Source: Natrinema sp046097095
GTDB taxonomy: Archaea > Halobacteriota > Halobacteria > Halobacteriales > Natrialbaceae
Direction of reading: 5' to 3'
Length of the DNA stretch: 64,000 nt
NCBI RefSeq assembly: GCF_046097095.1
Contig: NZ_CP175698.1
Location: 3,348,001-3,412,000 of the forward strand
Shown: piece by piece, positions 26,183 through 35,045 of the stretch
Layout: each line of letters starts with the position of its first letter
Position numbering within the stretch: position 1 is the stretch's first letter
The notes under the pieces: generated by a model
Databases searched by the model: none
Seen by the model: the letters and a program-made list of their open reading frames with translations, nothing else
Told to the model about the DNA's origin: nothing
Made by a program: the position numbers and the translations under genes

Positions 26183-26866
26183 TTACTCCGGCGTCGCCAT
26201 CTCGCCGGCCGGCTCGTCTAACTGCTCGCCGGCGAGGACGCGATTCGCCCGCCGAAGCCGCTCGGAGAGCGCCTGATGAGAGATATCGAGTTCGTTCGCA
26301 AGTTCCTCGAGCGAGATTTCGCGAGGGACGTCGTAGTATCCCTGTCGGTAGGCCTCGGCGATGGCTTCCTGCTGTGGTTCGGTCAGCGCCGCCGCCGTCG
26401 TCTCGAGGTCCTCGTCCTGCCCGGCTTCGACCATGCGTTTGACGTCGATTCGGACGCCGCGCTCTTCGATGTCCGAGACGGCGCTCGAGAGGTCCTCGCG
26501 GTGCGGGAAGAGGAGTCTGAGCGTCCACTGCCCGTCCGTGACGTGAGCGTCGAGCACCGTCCCGCCGTGCGTATAGACGCAGCGGCAGATTGAGCCGACC
26601 TCCTCGGTGTACTGGAGCCGGTAGAATAGTTCGCCGTCCTCGGTGTCCTCGAGTAACTGCCGGTATTCGGCGACGGTCGGATCTGACCGAAGCGTTTCCT
26701 CGATCTCGCTGGACTCGACGTTGGAGAACCAGACGAGCGGCGTGGTCCGGACCGGCCCTTCCGCGACGACACTCTCGACGCGGACCTCGAGGGCCGGTAG
26801 TTGCTGGAAGGTCTCTGCGAGCGCGAACCCGTCCGTCGAAAGCGAAAGTTCTGCGATCGTCGTCAT
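26183..26866 (-). CDS. HTH_10 (bacterio-opsin activator-like) regulator
   Basis: A 227-residue regulator from the start MTTIAELSLSTDGF. The C-terminal 60 residues form the haloarchaeal HTH_10 domain (LTEPQQEAIAEAYRQGYYDV, ISLEELANELDISHQALSERLRRAN). The N-terminal part is an all alpha/beta sensor-like domain of the kind found before HTH_10 in Bat-type regulators. No PAS or GAF domain is visible. It is divergent from a gene-free gap and is not in an operon, so its targets are unknown. Confidence 0.87.
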   Translation of the reverse strand: MTTIAELSLSTDGFALAETFQQLPALEVRVESVVAEGPVRTTPLVWFSNVESSEIEETLRSDPTVAEYRQLLEDTEDGELFYRLQYTEEVGSICRCVYTHGGTVLDAHVTDGQWTLRLLFPHREDLSSAVSDIEERGVRIDVKRMVEAGQDEDLETTAAALTEPQQEAIAEAYRQGYYDVPREISLEELANELDISHQALSERLRRANRVLAGEQLDEPAGEMATPE

Positions 26867-27169
26867 TGGGAGGTCACCTTGTAGCGCTGACTCGAGTCCG
26901 ATCGGCGAACGACGCCGCTGTCGTGGGGAACGGGACTCGATGCGTTTCGTCCGCACTCGAACGATCCGCTCGGTCCGAAACGGGCCGCCACAACGGTCAC
27001 GAGACCGCCGCGAGCGACCGCGTTCGTGCGAATCGTGCTGATGAGAAAGAGGACTCCGAGACGGTTGATGAGCGGGCTTTCCCCTTCAGGCCTTTTACGT
27101 AGTCGTCACCTCCGGCGACGAGCGGAATCGCGTGACATAGCAGTGACAAGGGGTTTCCGAATGGGGCCG
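26867..27169. other. Intergenic region, no gene seen
   Basis: About 300 bp between the HTH_10 regulator and a HAD phosphatase gene whose 3' end borders it. An AT-rich stretch (CTTTTACGTAG, about 27090-27100) could be a promoter or a terminator. Two GATGA words (27041-27083) superficially resemble snoRNA boxes but have no proper D box. Nothing else can be supported. Confidence 0.35.
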
Positions 27170-28498
27170 TCACCCCAGCCGAGCGAGCCGATTGAGCGCA
27201 TACACCGTCCGCAGCACGTCGACGCTCTTCCCGCGATCGAAGACGAGTTCGTCCGTCTCGAGGACGTGCTCTAACGTGTCCTGCGAGGCGTGTTCCGGCG
27301 CGGCAGCGATGCCGGCGTCGGTTTCGGCGGCCCACTCCATTACGCGCAGATCGCTCTTGGAATCGCCCATCACGAGCGCGAACGGATCGTCGACCCCGAG
27401 GACGGCCAGTGCGCGCTCGACGCCGACGACCTTGTTCAGCTCGAGACTGCCGATCTCGGCCGCGTCGGCCTCGTAGTAGGCTACGTCGATGCGCTCTAAG
27501 ATCGCCGTGAGCGGGTCCGGGATTGCGGCGGTATCGAGGTCGGGGTAGGCCCCTTCGCCCTCGAGGACGGCCCTGATCTCGGGGTCTTGTGCGGCGTAGT
27601 AAGCGCGCGTCCAGTCGACGACGGTCTCGCCGGACAGGGACGGTTCGCCGTTGGCGTCGTCCGACGCGGCCGCTGACCGGCCGGCGTCGGTTTCGGCGGG
27701 AGCGTCGTCTCGCGATTCCCCCTCGAGCGCCGTGCCGACGGCGTCGGCGAGCAGGTCGATGAGGTAGACCAGCGCCTCGTCGATGACCTCGCGGGCGTCC
27801 GTCGAGCCGGTCTCGTAGTTGGGTTTCATCGTGACGTTGAACTCGTTGCCCTGAAGGTGACAGCCTCGCCGGAGGTCCTCGGGAGCCTCCGGCAACACTC
27901 GCGAGCGGACGTCGTCGAAGACCGTCCGAATCTCCTCCCCCAGATCCTCGTAGAGCAACTGCTTCGTGTCCGCGCCATGGCCCGGCGCGAACACCCCCGT
28001 CCCCGCCTCGTAGACGATCGAGAGGTCGCCGGAGTGGACGATCTCGCTGCCCAGCCCCTGAATCGCGAACCCCTTGACGTTCTCTAAGGTCTGGCCTGTG
28101 CAGATGACGATCGGGACGCCGGCATCGTGGAACTCGGTCAGCATGTGCAGCGTGTCCCGCGGGATCTCGTTGTCGGTCCCGCCGGCCGAGCGCAGCGTCT
28201 CGTCGACGTCGAGCACGAGGACGTTCACTGCCCGGCCGTACTTCGCCTCGAGGTCCAGCGCGGTAAAGGCCTGATCGCGGGTCGCCCGTGCGGCGATCTC
28301 CGCGAACGTCTCACCGGCCGCGAACGACGAACGGATCTCGTCTTTGCGCTCCTCGAGTTCCTCCGTCGCGCCCTGCCAGTGCTCGAGGGCGACCCGGGAG
28401 TCGACGGCCGGGAACACGTCGACGAACTCCTGATACTCGCGTAGCGTCTTCGTGTCGTACTCGTCGTACAGCTGGTAGACGAGGTCGTACCGTTCCAT
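27170..28498 (-). CDS. HAD-superfamily hydrolase, haloarchaeal type
   Basis: A 442-residue protein from the start MERYDLVYQLYDEY. An N-terminal helical region of about 90 residues (LREYQEFVDVFPAVDSR, GATEELEERKDEIRSSFAAG) precedes a HAD type IIB phosphatase domain: motif I VLVLDVDETLRSAGG, motif II VICTGQTLENVK, motif IV FALVMGDSKSDLRVMEW. An acidic low-complexity insert (near residues 255-285, AGRSAAASDDANGEPS) splits the cap region. HAD-IIB proteins hydrolyse sugar phosphates or phosphoglycolate-like substrates, and this one is unassigned. Confidence 0.8.
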   Translation of the reverse strand: MERYDLVYQLYDEYDTKTLREYQEFVDVFPAVDSRVALEHWQGATEELEERKDEIRSSFAAGETFAEIAARATRDQAFTALDLEAKYGRAVNVLVLDVDETLRSAGGTDNEIPRDTLHMLTEFHDAGVPIVICTGQTLENVKGFAIQGLGSEIVHSGDLSIVYEAGTGVFAPGHGADTKQLLYEDLGEEIRTVFDDVRSRVLPEAPEDLRRGCHLQGNEFNVTMKPNYETGSTDAREVIDEALVYLIDLLADAVGTALEGESRDDAPAETDAGRSAAASDDANGEPSLSGETVVDWTRAYYAAQDPEIRAVLEGEGAYPDLDTAAIPDPLTAILERIDVAYYEADAAEIGSLELNKVVGVERALAVLGVDDPFALVMGDSKSDLRVMEWAAETDAGIAAAPEHASQDTLEHVLETDELVFDRGKSVDVLRTVYALNRLARLG

Positions 28499-28607
28499 GG
28501 TGGACACAGGTAGGGGCAGCCGGATAATCGTTTGCAGTGGGAAGTCGGTCGTCGTCTCAGCGGTGAAGCGGAAATCGGCGTTCGGCCGACCCGCCGATAC
28601 ACGTATT

Positions 28608-28632
28608 TACTCGAATAGGAATAAATATTTAA
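28608..28632 (+). promoter_or_regulatory. gdh promoter with TACT-N7-GAATA motif and TATA box
   Basis: AT-rich segment before glucose dehydrogenase. AAATATTTA (28623-28631) lies about 30 nt before the ATG and is probably the TATA box. Immediately upstream, TACT-N7-GAATA (28608-28623) resembles the TrmB motif TACT-N7-8-GAGTA with one mismatch. Which regulator uses it is unknown. GfcR, encoded just downstream, is also a candidate. Confidence 0.5.
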
Positions 28633-28656
28633 GATGTCGGTTCCTCCCCCTCTAGC

Positions 28657-29778
28657 ATGAAAGCCATCGCAGTCCAGCCCGGAGCGGGTATCCCAGAGAT
28701 CGTCGAGCGACCCGTTCCAGAACCAGCCCCCGGCGAGGCGCTCGTTCGTATCCACCGCGTTGGCGTCGACGGCACCGACTACGAGGTCATCGAGGGGAGC
28801 CACGGCGGCGTCCCCGACGGCGACGAGCGACTCGTTCTCGGCCACGAGGCCGTCGGTATCGTCGAGGATGCGAACGGAACGGCCCTCGAGGAGGGCCAAT
28901 ACGTGGTGCCGACGGTTCGTCGACCGCCCGCGGACGTCGAGACCAACGACTACTTCGAGCGCGGCGAACCCGACATGGCTCCCGAGGGCGAATACGTCGA
29001 ACGCGGCATCGTCGGGGCCCACGGCTACATGGCCGAGTACATCACGAGCCCGGCCGACACCCTCGTCCCGATCCCCGCCGACCTCGCGGAGTGGGGCTTC
29101 CTCGTCGAACCGATCAGCATCACCGAGAAGGCCCTCGAGCACATGTACGCAACCCGCTCGGCGTTCGACTGGCAGCCGGAGTCCGCACTAGTTCTCGGTA
29201 ACGGCTCGCTTGGACTGCTGACCGTCGCGATGTTCACGACGACGCTCGACTACGATCGTGTCTACTGTCTCGGCCAGCGCGACCGACCCGACCCGTCGAT
29301 CGACATCATCGAACGGCTGGGCGCGACCTACATCGACTCCCGCGAAACACCACTCTCCGAGATACCGGCCGCCTACGAACCGATGGACATCGTCTACGAG
29401 GCGACCGGGTACGCGAAACACGCCTTCGAGTCGGTCGACGCGCTCGCACCCAACGGCGTCGCCGCCTTGCTCGGCGTCCCCGCCGACTGGTCGTTCGAGA
29501 TCGACGGCGGCCGCCTTCACCGCGAACTCGTCCTCCACAACAAGGCGATCGTCGGCAGCGTCAACTCCAACCGCGACCACTTCGAGGCGGCCGTCGACAC
29601 GCTCGCGGCGCTTCCCAAGGAGGTCTTCGAGACGATCACGACGGGAATCTACGGCCTCGAGGCGGTCGACCACGCCTTCCCGAAGGCGACTACGACCGTC
29701 CCGGCCGGACACGGATCGACCACGGTCCCGGATGACGACACGACTATAAAAACGGCGGTCGAATTCACGGGCATATGA
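28657..29778 (+). CDS. gdh: Glucose 1-dehydrogenase
   Basis: A 373-residue zinc-dependent medium-chain dehydrogenase, the first enzyme of the haloarchaeal semi-phosphorylated Entner-Doudoroff pathway, oxidising glucose to gluconolactone. Catalytic zinc ligands are in VGVDGTDYEV and VLGHEAVGIV and the later VEPISITEKALEH, and the cofactor site is LVLGNGSLGLLTVAMF. Overall similarity to Haloferax glucose dehydrogenase is strong from memory. The Thr-rich tail is a haloarchaeal feature. It overlaps gfcR by 4 bp, and the same pairing is known in Haloferax. Confidence 0.93.
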   Translation: MKAIAVQPGAGIPEIVERPVPEPAPGEALVRIHRVGVDGTDYEVIEGSHGGVPDGDERLVLGHEAVGIVEDANGTALEEGQYVVPTVRRPPADVETNDYFERGEPDMAPEGEYVERGIVGAHGYMAEYITSPADTLVPIPADLAEWGFLVEPISITEKALEHMYATRSAFDWQPESALVLGNGSLGLLTVAMFTTTLDYDRVYCLGQRDRPDPSIDIIERLGATYIDSRETPLSEIPAAYEPMDIVYEATGYAKHAFESVDALAPNGVAALLGVPADWSFEIDGGRLHRELVLHNKAIVGSVNSNRDHFEAAVDTLAALPKEVFETITTGIYGLEAVDHAFPKATTTVPAGHGSTTVPDDDTTIKTAVEFTGI

Positions 29779-30428
29779 AAAACGTCGACGACCTGATCGA
29801 GAGCGCGGCCGAACTCGCGGCTCGAGGTCTCTCCAAGGGTGAGATCGCAGACGAACTGAACGTCTCGCGGGAGACCGCGAGCTGGCTCGTCGAGCGCAGC
29901 GGGACGACGCCGACGGCGACCGACCAGTCGCCACAGCGACCGGACAACGGTGCCAGCAGGCCACAGGACATCCACGTCGACTGGTCGGCGATCGGCCGGG
30001 ACAGCAAGCGCATGAGCGACGTCGCCTCGGCGATGGCCGACATGCTCGCCAAACACGGCGAAGACGTCGATCTGACGATCGGCATCGAGAAGGCCGGCGG
30101 CCCTATCGCGACGCTGGTCGCCCGTGAACTCGAGACCGACCTCGGGACCTACACCCCTGCGAAACATCAGTGGGAAGAAGGCGACATCGAGGAACTGGGC
30201 GGCACCTTCTCACGGAACTTCGCCGGTATCCGCGACCGCGAATGTTACATCGTCGACGACACCATCACCAGCGGCACCACCATGCGCGAGACAATCGAAG
30301 CGATCCGCGCCGAGGGCGGTAAACCCCTGGCCTGCATCGTCCTCGCGGACAAGCAGGGCCTCGAGGAACTCGAGGGAGTCCCCGTCTACTCGCTGTTGCA
30401 GGTCATCAGCGTCGGCAAGAACGAGTGA
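29775..30428 (+). CDS. gfcR: Sugar-metabolism regulator GfcR (PRTase-like)
   Basis: A 217-residue protein. An N-terminal helix-turn-helix (LSKGEIADELNVSRETASWLVER) is fused to a phosphoribosyltransferase domain with the PRPP loop CYIVDDTITSGTTM. It was once annotated as an orotate phosphoribosyltransferase-like protein, and in Haloferax it is the activator of glucose degradation genes. The ATGA overlap with gdh, its likely target, supports that role. It may sense a phosphorylated sugar in the PRTase site, which is an inference from the family. Confidence 0.93.
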   Translation: MKNVDDLIESAAELAARGLSKGEIADELNVSRETASWLVERSGTTPTATDQSPQRPDNGASRPQDIHVDWSAIGRDSKRMSDVASAMADMLAKHGEDVDLTIGIEKAGGPIATLVARELETDLGTYTPAKHQWEEGDIEELGGTFSRNFAGIRDRECYIVDDTITSGTTMRETIEAIRAEGGKPLACIVLADKQGLEELEGVPVYSLLQVISVGKNE

Positions 30429-30489
30429 ACGGCCGCCCGGACGATCGGATCCGGGTCGACACGCTGTCATCGTCCTTTCCCGTTCCACT

Positions 30490-30503
30490 AAGGCTATAGC
30501 CTT
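30490..30503. promoter_or_regulatory. 14-bp palindrome containing the esterase TATA box
   Basis: AAGGCTATAGCCTT is a perfect palindrome whose CTATAG centre lies near 30 nt before the ATG of the next gene. A dimeric repressor bound here would block TBP. Confidence 0.45.
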
Positions 30504-30534
30504 CGGTAAGAAAGGACGTTTGAGTCATCCGACC

Positions 30535-31683
30535 ATGATCGATACCGACCGCGCGGCGGTGTTGCGACAGCAATCCCTGCAAACGACTGGCTCGTTCGGC
30601 ACGCTCGAGACCGCGGGCCGTTCGCAGTCGACCGCGGACGAGGAATCGGACGCGGATTTCTCGAAGGAGTCGGACGACGGGACGGCGGACGACCGGGCGA
30701 CCTCCGTCTCGGTTCGCGAAGACGTTACGTACACTGTCCGCGAGGCGGGCGAGATGAAACTCGACCTGTACGTCCCTGAGGGATCGGCGACGGACGGGGA
30801 TCCGCCGCTGGTCGTGTACGTTCACGGCGGCGGTTGGGTCTTCGAAACTCGGAAGAACGCGCCGGATCTGAAGCGATACGCCGCAGAATGGGGGTGTGCG
30901 ATGGCGAGCGTAAGCTACCGGCTGGCACCGGTCCCGGACGATACGGAGCTACCGGCCGACCGCATCGCGGCGAACCCGACGCCGCGGGGCGTCTTCCCGG
31001 CCCAGATCGTCGACGTGAAGGCGGCCATCAGGTGGCTCCGGGCGAACGCCGACGAGTTCGGGTTCGATCCGGACCGCGTGGCAACGTGGGGCGCGTCGGC
31101 CGGCGGGCATCTGGCAGCCCTCGCAGGGACGCTCGACGATATCGAAACCCTCCCCGGCGACGCCTATCCCGACGACGCCGTCACGAAAGTAGTCGCCCCC
31201 GACCGATCGGGGGCCGTACAGGCGGTGATCGACTGGTACGGTATCAGCAACCTGCTCGAACTCCCCGGCCGGCCGAGCGGCCTCGAATCGGTCCTCCTCG
31301 GCGGTGACGTCTCCAAGAACCAGGATAAAGCCAGGCGTGCGAGTCCGACGACGTACGCGGGGCCCGAAACACCGCCGTGTCTATTCATGCACGGCCGCGA
31401 TGATCAGGTCGTTCCTATCGACCAGAGTCAACTGCTGTTCGAGGCGCTGCAAGCGTCCGGCGTCGGCGCGACCATGTACGAACTCCACGAACTGGGTCAC
31501 GTCTTCGGGGCGGAGTCAGAACGGACAGCGATGGCCCAGCTGACGGCAGCGTCCCGGCCCGCACAGACGGTCACGGCGACCGCCTGCCTCGAGGCGGGAG
31601 CCTCCGCCGACGGCCTGCTCGAGAGCGTCCCGCCGGCGGGACCGGACGCGATCGAACGGTTCCTCGATCGAACGCTCGCGTGA
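30535..31683 (+). CDS. Alpha/beta hydrolase, BD-FAE/HSL-like esterase
   Basis: A 382-residue protein. The first about 60 residues are Ser/Thr/Asp/Glu-rich and unstructured, with no clear signal peptide. The hydrolase domain has the HGGGW oxyanion motif (VYVHGGGWVFETRKN), the nucleophile elbow WGASAGGHLAALAG, the acid in MHGRDDQVVPIDQS and the base in HELGHVFGAESERT. This set marks the hormone-sensitive lipase/feruloyl-esterase-like group that cleaves short acyl esters. It follows gfcR by about 100 bp but has its own promoter. Confidence 0.87.
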   Translation: MIDTDRAAVLRQQSLQTTGSFGTLETAGRSQSTADEESDADFSKESDDGTADDRATSVSVREDVTYTVREAGEMKLDLYVPEGSATDGDPPLVVYVHGGGWVFETRKNAPDLKRYAAEWGCAMASVSYRLAPVPDDTELPADRIAANPTPRGVFPAQIVDVKAAIRWLRANADEFGFDPDRVATWGASAGGHLAALAGTLDDIETLPGDAYPDDAVTKVVAPDRSGAVQAVIDWYGISNLLELPGRPSGLESVLLGGDVSKNQDKARRASPTTYAGPETPPCLFMHGRDDQVVPIDQSQLLFEALQASGVGATMYELHELGHVFGAESERTAMAQLTAASRPAQTVTATACLEAGASADGLLESVPPAGPDAIERFLDRTLA

Positions 31684-31805
31684 GCCGCCGATCCGCCTCG
31701 CCGTCGCTGGGAACGGCCCGCGACACGGTCGGTGAGCAGCAAGTAACGACTGGACGGACGCGTGATAAAAAGACGGGTACCGAACGATATCGGTGAGCGG
31801 GCGGG

Positions 31806-32768
31806 TTACCCGTGGATGCCCATCGCTTCGATCTGTTCCTGGTACCGATTCCGGATCGTCACCTCGGTCACCTGTGCGACGTCGGCGACCTCGCGTTGGG
31901 TCTTCTTCTCGTTACACAGCAGCGAGGCGGCGTATATCGCGGCCGCGGCGTAGCCCGTTGGCGACTTGCCGGAGAGTAGTCCTTCCTCGGCCGTCTTCTC
32001 GATGATCTCGTTGGCCTTGGTCTGGACCTCTTCGGAGAGTTCGAGTTCCGAACAGAAGCGCGGGACGTACTTTTTCGGGTCGACGGGACGCATCTCGAGG
32101 CCGAGTTCCTGCGAGATGTATCGATACGTGCGACCGATCTCTTTGCGTTCGACGCGGGAGACTTCCGAGATTTCCTCTAAGCTTCGCGGGATCCCTTCCT
32201 TTCGACACGCGGCGTACAGCGCCGAGGTCGCGACCCCTTCGATCGAGCGACCGCGGATGAGGTCTTCCTTGAGCGCGCGCCGGTAGATCACCGAGGCGAC
32301 CTCCCGAACCGAGCGCGGCACGCCCAGCGCGGATGCCATCCGATCGATCTCGCTCAACGCGAACTGGAGGTTCCGCTCGCCGGCGTCTTTGGTGCGGATC
32401 CGTTCTTGCCACTTGCGCAGTCGATGCATCTGACTGCGCTTTTTCGAGGAAATAGAGCGTCCGTAGGCGTCCTTGTCCTTCCAGTCGATCGTCGTCGTCA
32501 GCCCCTTGTCGTGCATCGTCTGAGTCGTCGGCGCGCCGACGCGGGACTTTTCCTGCCGTTCCTGGTGGTTGAACGCCCGCCACTCCGGGCCGGGGTCGAT
32601 CTGTTCTTCCTCCACGACGAGCCCACAGTCTTCGCAGATGAGCTCTCCCCGGTCAGAATCCTTAACGAGATTGTCCGATTCACACTCGGGGCAGGCACGT
32701 ACCCCTTCCTGATCCTCGGTCTCGTCCGTCTCGCGCGTTCGCTCCCGCTGGCGGGTGGACCGTGTCAT
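31806..32768 (-). CDS. tfb: Transcription initiation factor TFB
   Basis: A 320-residue TFB, the archaeal TFIIB. The N-terminal zinc ribbon has ligands in ACPECESDNLV and ICEDCGLVVEE, followed by the B-reader segment GPEWRAFNHQERQEKSRVGAP (in part) and two cyclin-like repeats (ALGVPRSVREVASVIYRRAL, VQTKANEIIEKTAEEGLLSG) that bind TBP-promoter DNA. Haloarchaea carry several TFBs, and which paralogue this is cannot be told. It has a strong TATA box about 30 nt before its start. Confidence 0.97.
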   Translation of the reverse strand: MTRSTRQRERTRETDETEDQEGVRACPECESDNLVKDSDRGELICEDCGLVVEEEQIDPGPEWRAFNHQERQEKSRVGAPTTQTMHDKGLTTTIDWKDKDAYGRSISSKKRSQMHRLRKWQERIRTKDAGERNLQFALSEIDRMASALGVPRSVREVASVIYRRALKEDLIRGRSIEGVATSALYAACRKEGIPRSLEEISEVSRVERKEIGRTYRYISQELGLEMRPVDPKKYVPRFCSELELSEEVQTKANEIIEKTAEEGLLSGKSPTGYAAAAIYAASLLCNEKKTQREVADVAQVTEVTIRNRYQEQIEAMGIHG

Positions 32769-32795
32769 CGCACTTTTATAGTAGTATCACCACGG

Positions 32796-32803
32796 TATAT
32801 AAG
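32796..32803 (-). promoter_or_regulatory. TATA box of tfb
   Basis: Minus-strand CTTATATA lies about 30 nt before the tfb ATG. A second TATA-like run (CTATAAAA) closer to the start is too near to serve. Confidence 0.6.
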
Positions 32804-32898
32804 TATTTGGTAAGCGTTTCGTCCCTCAGATCTGTATCTCCGGAAAATTGGCCCTACAACGGTTCACGATCGTGGTTTACGATTTGGAACCGGAAAAC

Positions 32899-32905
32899 CT
32901 TTATC
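32899..32905 (+). promoter_or_regulatory. TATA box of rnhA
   Basis: CTTTATC in AAACCTTTATCTGG lies about 28 nt before the rnhA ATG, fitting a leaderless transcript. Confidence 0.55.
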
Positions 32906-32930
32906 TGGATCCCCCGGATCACGGAGACGA

Positions 32931-33524
32931 ATGCCGGTCATCGAGTGCGATGTTGAGGCGGCTCGCGAGCGGCTCGAGGCGGCAAACGTTGCCGTCGAGT
33001 CGGGCAACACCGACCACGAACGCTGGCGTGCGAGCCGCGGTGACGCGACCGCCGTCGCCTACGACGACAAAGTCGTGATTCAGGGTGCCGACCCGCGGGA
33101 CCTCGAGGCGCTGCTGCGCGAGGGCGGTGGGCGCGCCCACGTCTACTTCGACGGGGGTTCCCGTGGAAATCCCGGCCCTGCCGCCATCGGCTGGGTGATC
33201 GTCACCGGCGACGGCATCGTCGCCGAGGATGGCGAGACGATCGGCACTGCGACGAACAACCAGGCCGAGTACGAGGCCCTGATCGCCGGCCTCGAGGCCG
33301 CCCGCGACTACGGCTACGACGAGGTCCACGTCCGCGGCGACTCGGAACTCATCGTCAAACAGGTCCGTGGCGAGTACGACACCAACAACCCCGAACTCCG
33401 CGAGAAGCGCGTGACCGTCCACGAACTGCTGGCCGCGTTCGACGAGTGGACGCTCGAGTACGTCCCGCGGGAAGTCAACGAGCGCGCTGACGGTCACGTC
33501 AACGAGGCGCTGGATCAGGCCTGA
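32931..33524 (+). CDS. rnhA: Ribonuclease HI
   Basis: A 197-residue archaeal-type RNase HI that degrades the RNA strand of RNA-DNA hybrids. An N-terminal accessory region of about 60 residues precedes the catalytic domain, with the active-site Asp in VYFDGGSRGNPGPAAIGWV, the Glu in NNQAEYEALIAG, and the Asp in RGDSELIVKQVRG. The last catalytic Asp is probably in NERADGHVNEAL. Type 1 enzymes in haloarchaea work on primers and R-loops. The rnhA-operon protein follows on the same strand. Confidence 0.95.
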   Translation: MPVIECDVEAARERLEAANVAVESGNTDHERWRASRGDATAVAYDDKVVIQGADPRDLEALLREGGGRAHVYFDGGSRGNPGPAAIGWVIVTGDGIVAEDGETIGTATNNQAEYEALIAGLEAARDYGYDEVHVRGDSELIVKQVRGEYDTNNPELREKRVTVHELLAAFDEWTLEYVPREVNERADGHVNEALDQA

Positions 33525-33865
33525 ACGCGTTCGAAAGTGGGGATTCTCGGAGCGGGTCAGTCAGTTAGCAGCAGTAGCACATGCTGGTGAGTGGTGTGCG
33601 CTGGCGACCGACAATACCCGTGCAAGCGCTGGCACAGACCCGAGTTCCGCGCACCGTCCAAGCGGGGAACGGGACTTTGCTCCGTGCGGAGAAATCGGCT
33701 GAAGAGGGCGTGAAAACCCCGTATCACTACGCGACCGAGACCGCTTTGGTTCGTCTCGTCTGTCGCGAGCCCGGTAGTCGAGACGTCGACTCGATCTGAC
33801 CGGCAGTCGACGCGAGCGAGACCGGATCGGCAAGGGCAAAACCGCTCGAGTACGTATAACCGAAC
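33525..33865. other. Intergenic region between rnhA and the rnhA-operon protein
   Basis: About 340 bp on the rightward side of rnhA. A 72-codon open frame starting at 33581 has no family character and I do not call it a gene. Several short hairpins are possible, for instance CTCCG-TG-CGGAG. The gap is long for a classical operon, so either an untranslated RNA, a separate promoter (CGTATAACC near 33854) or a decayed gene could be here. Confidence 0.35.
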
Positions 33866-34486
33866 ATGCCGAATTCGAACGCGGTGGACGGCGACGAGCG
33901 CTCGGACGACGGTGCGAACGATAGTAACAGTGGGGAACTCCCCAGAGGCGTCGTCGACGAAGTCGAGCGGCTGACCCGCCTTGAGCGCGCCGCGGTCGAC
34001 GAGAACGAGACCGACGCGTACGAGACGCGGCGGGCCGACCTGCTCGACGACCACGACTTCACGTCGCGGATTCGTGACGACGACGGTGACGACGTGCTCG
34101 TCTGCCACCCTGCGGAGTGGCACGAGGACGGCGTCATCCGGACTGACCGCATCGAAGACATCGATCGCGCAGTGGAAATCCCACTCGAGGGAACGGGCGA
34201 TCCGGATGACTGGGGCGAAGTCGACGCGCGCAACCGCGAGCTCGTCGCGGCGGTCAGGGAGGCCAACGGCGAGGTTCACGGCGACAACGCGGCGCTACTC
34301 GCCGATTTCGCGGGTAACCACTACGCGAAGCCGATCACGTCGTTGACGAGCGAGGAACTCGCAGAGTTTCGGACCGAGTACTTCGTGCGGAACGCCTGGC
34401 CATCGGACAAACAACAGGAGATGATCGGGGAGTCGATCGAGCTCGTTTTTGACGCGGCCGGAGAAACGGTTCCGGAGCGTCAGTAG
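33866..34486 (+). CDS. rnhA operon protein (DUF7108-like)
   Basis: A 206-residue, very acidic cytosolic protein of the kind annotated in haloarchaea as 'rnhA operon protein'. The first about 30 residues are low complexity. Conserved-looking parts are LPRGVVDEVERLTRLERAA, DDHDFTSRIRDDDGDDVLVCHP, and the C-terminal EELAEFRTEYFVRNAWPSDK. No catalytic motif is seen. The 3' end overlaps the convergent PadR gene by 7 bp. Association with rnhA suggests nucleic-acid metabolism, but nothing proves it. Confidence 0.8.
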   Translation: MPNSNAVDGDERSDDGANDSNSGELPRGVVDEVERLTRLERAAVDENETDAYETRRADLLDDHDFTSRIRDDDGDDVLVCHPAEWHEDGVIRTDRIEDIDRAVEIPLEGTGDPDDWGEVDARNRELVAAVREANGEVHGDNAALLADFAGNHYAKPITSLTSEELAEFRTEYFVRNAWPSDKQQEMIGESIELVFDAAGETVPERQ

Positions 34487-34839
34487 CTGTTCTCGACGAT
34501 CTCAGCGATCTCGTCGGCGCGGTCATCGCCGGTGACGACCTTCGAGAGCGTCCACTGAATCCCGTCGAGGACGGCGTCGTAGCCGTCGTCGGTCAGCGAG
34601 TACTGGTTGGTTCGCTTGTCGAGTTCGCTCTTCTCGACTAGACCCAGATCGACGAGCTCGTCGAGGTTGGGGTAGAGCCGCCCGTGGTTTACCTCCGTGC
34701 CGTAGTAATCCTCGAGCTCTCGCTTGATCGCGAGCCCGTACATGGGCTCTTTGGCGAGGATAACGAGGATGTTGTTCTGGAAGGCGGTGAGTTCGCGTGC
34801 GATGCCCTGTTCGCCGGTGATTGATTGTGCCTCTGACAT
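34480..34839 (-). CDS. PadR family transcriptional regulator
   Basis: A 119-residue winged-helix protein. The PadR core (FQNNILVILAKEPMYGLAIKREL, NHGRLYPNLDELVDLGLVEKS, QYSLTDDGYDAVL) is typical, and the C-terminal helix is short, as in haloarchaeal PadR. These usually repress a nearby gene or themselves in response to small molecules. An AT-rich TATA-like stretch (CTTAAATAG) lies about 25 nt before the ATG. No obvious effector gene is adjacent. Confidence 0.92.
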   Translation of the reverse strand: MSEAQSITGEQGIARELTAFQNNILVILAKEPMYGLAIKRELEDYYGTEVNHGRLYPNLDELVDLGLVEKSELDKRTNQYSLTDDGYDAVLDGIQWTLSKVVTGDDRADEIAEIVENSY

Positions 34840-35045
34840 ACGTGTGCAAATGTCACCAGACTATTTAAGACTTGTCAACTACCCCTTCGTATCAGTCGGT
34901 CAGACAGCCTGCTACTGACCGCTATGCGGCTGGACACCGGTGGCACGTGTCCGAATCGCGTCTGTCGGGGATCTGGCAACCGTCACCTCGTTATTGAGAC
35001 TCGATTACGAAAGTACTTTTTGATCCACGGTGGAGTTTCCGGTAC

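Noticed and set aside
27041..27083. GATGA words resembling C boxes of a C/D box RNA
   Set aside because: Flanking bases do not fit the RTGATGA consensus and no proper D box or k-turn arrangement follows.
33581..33799. 72-codon open frame after rnhA
   Set aside because: Composition is not that of halophilic proteins (few Asp/Glu) and it matches no family.
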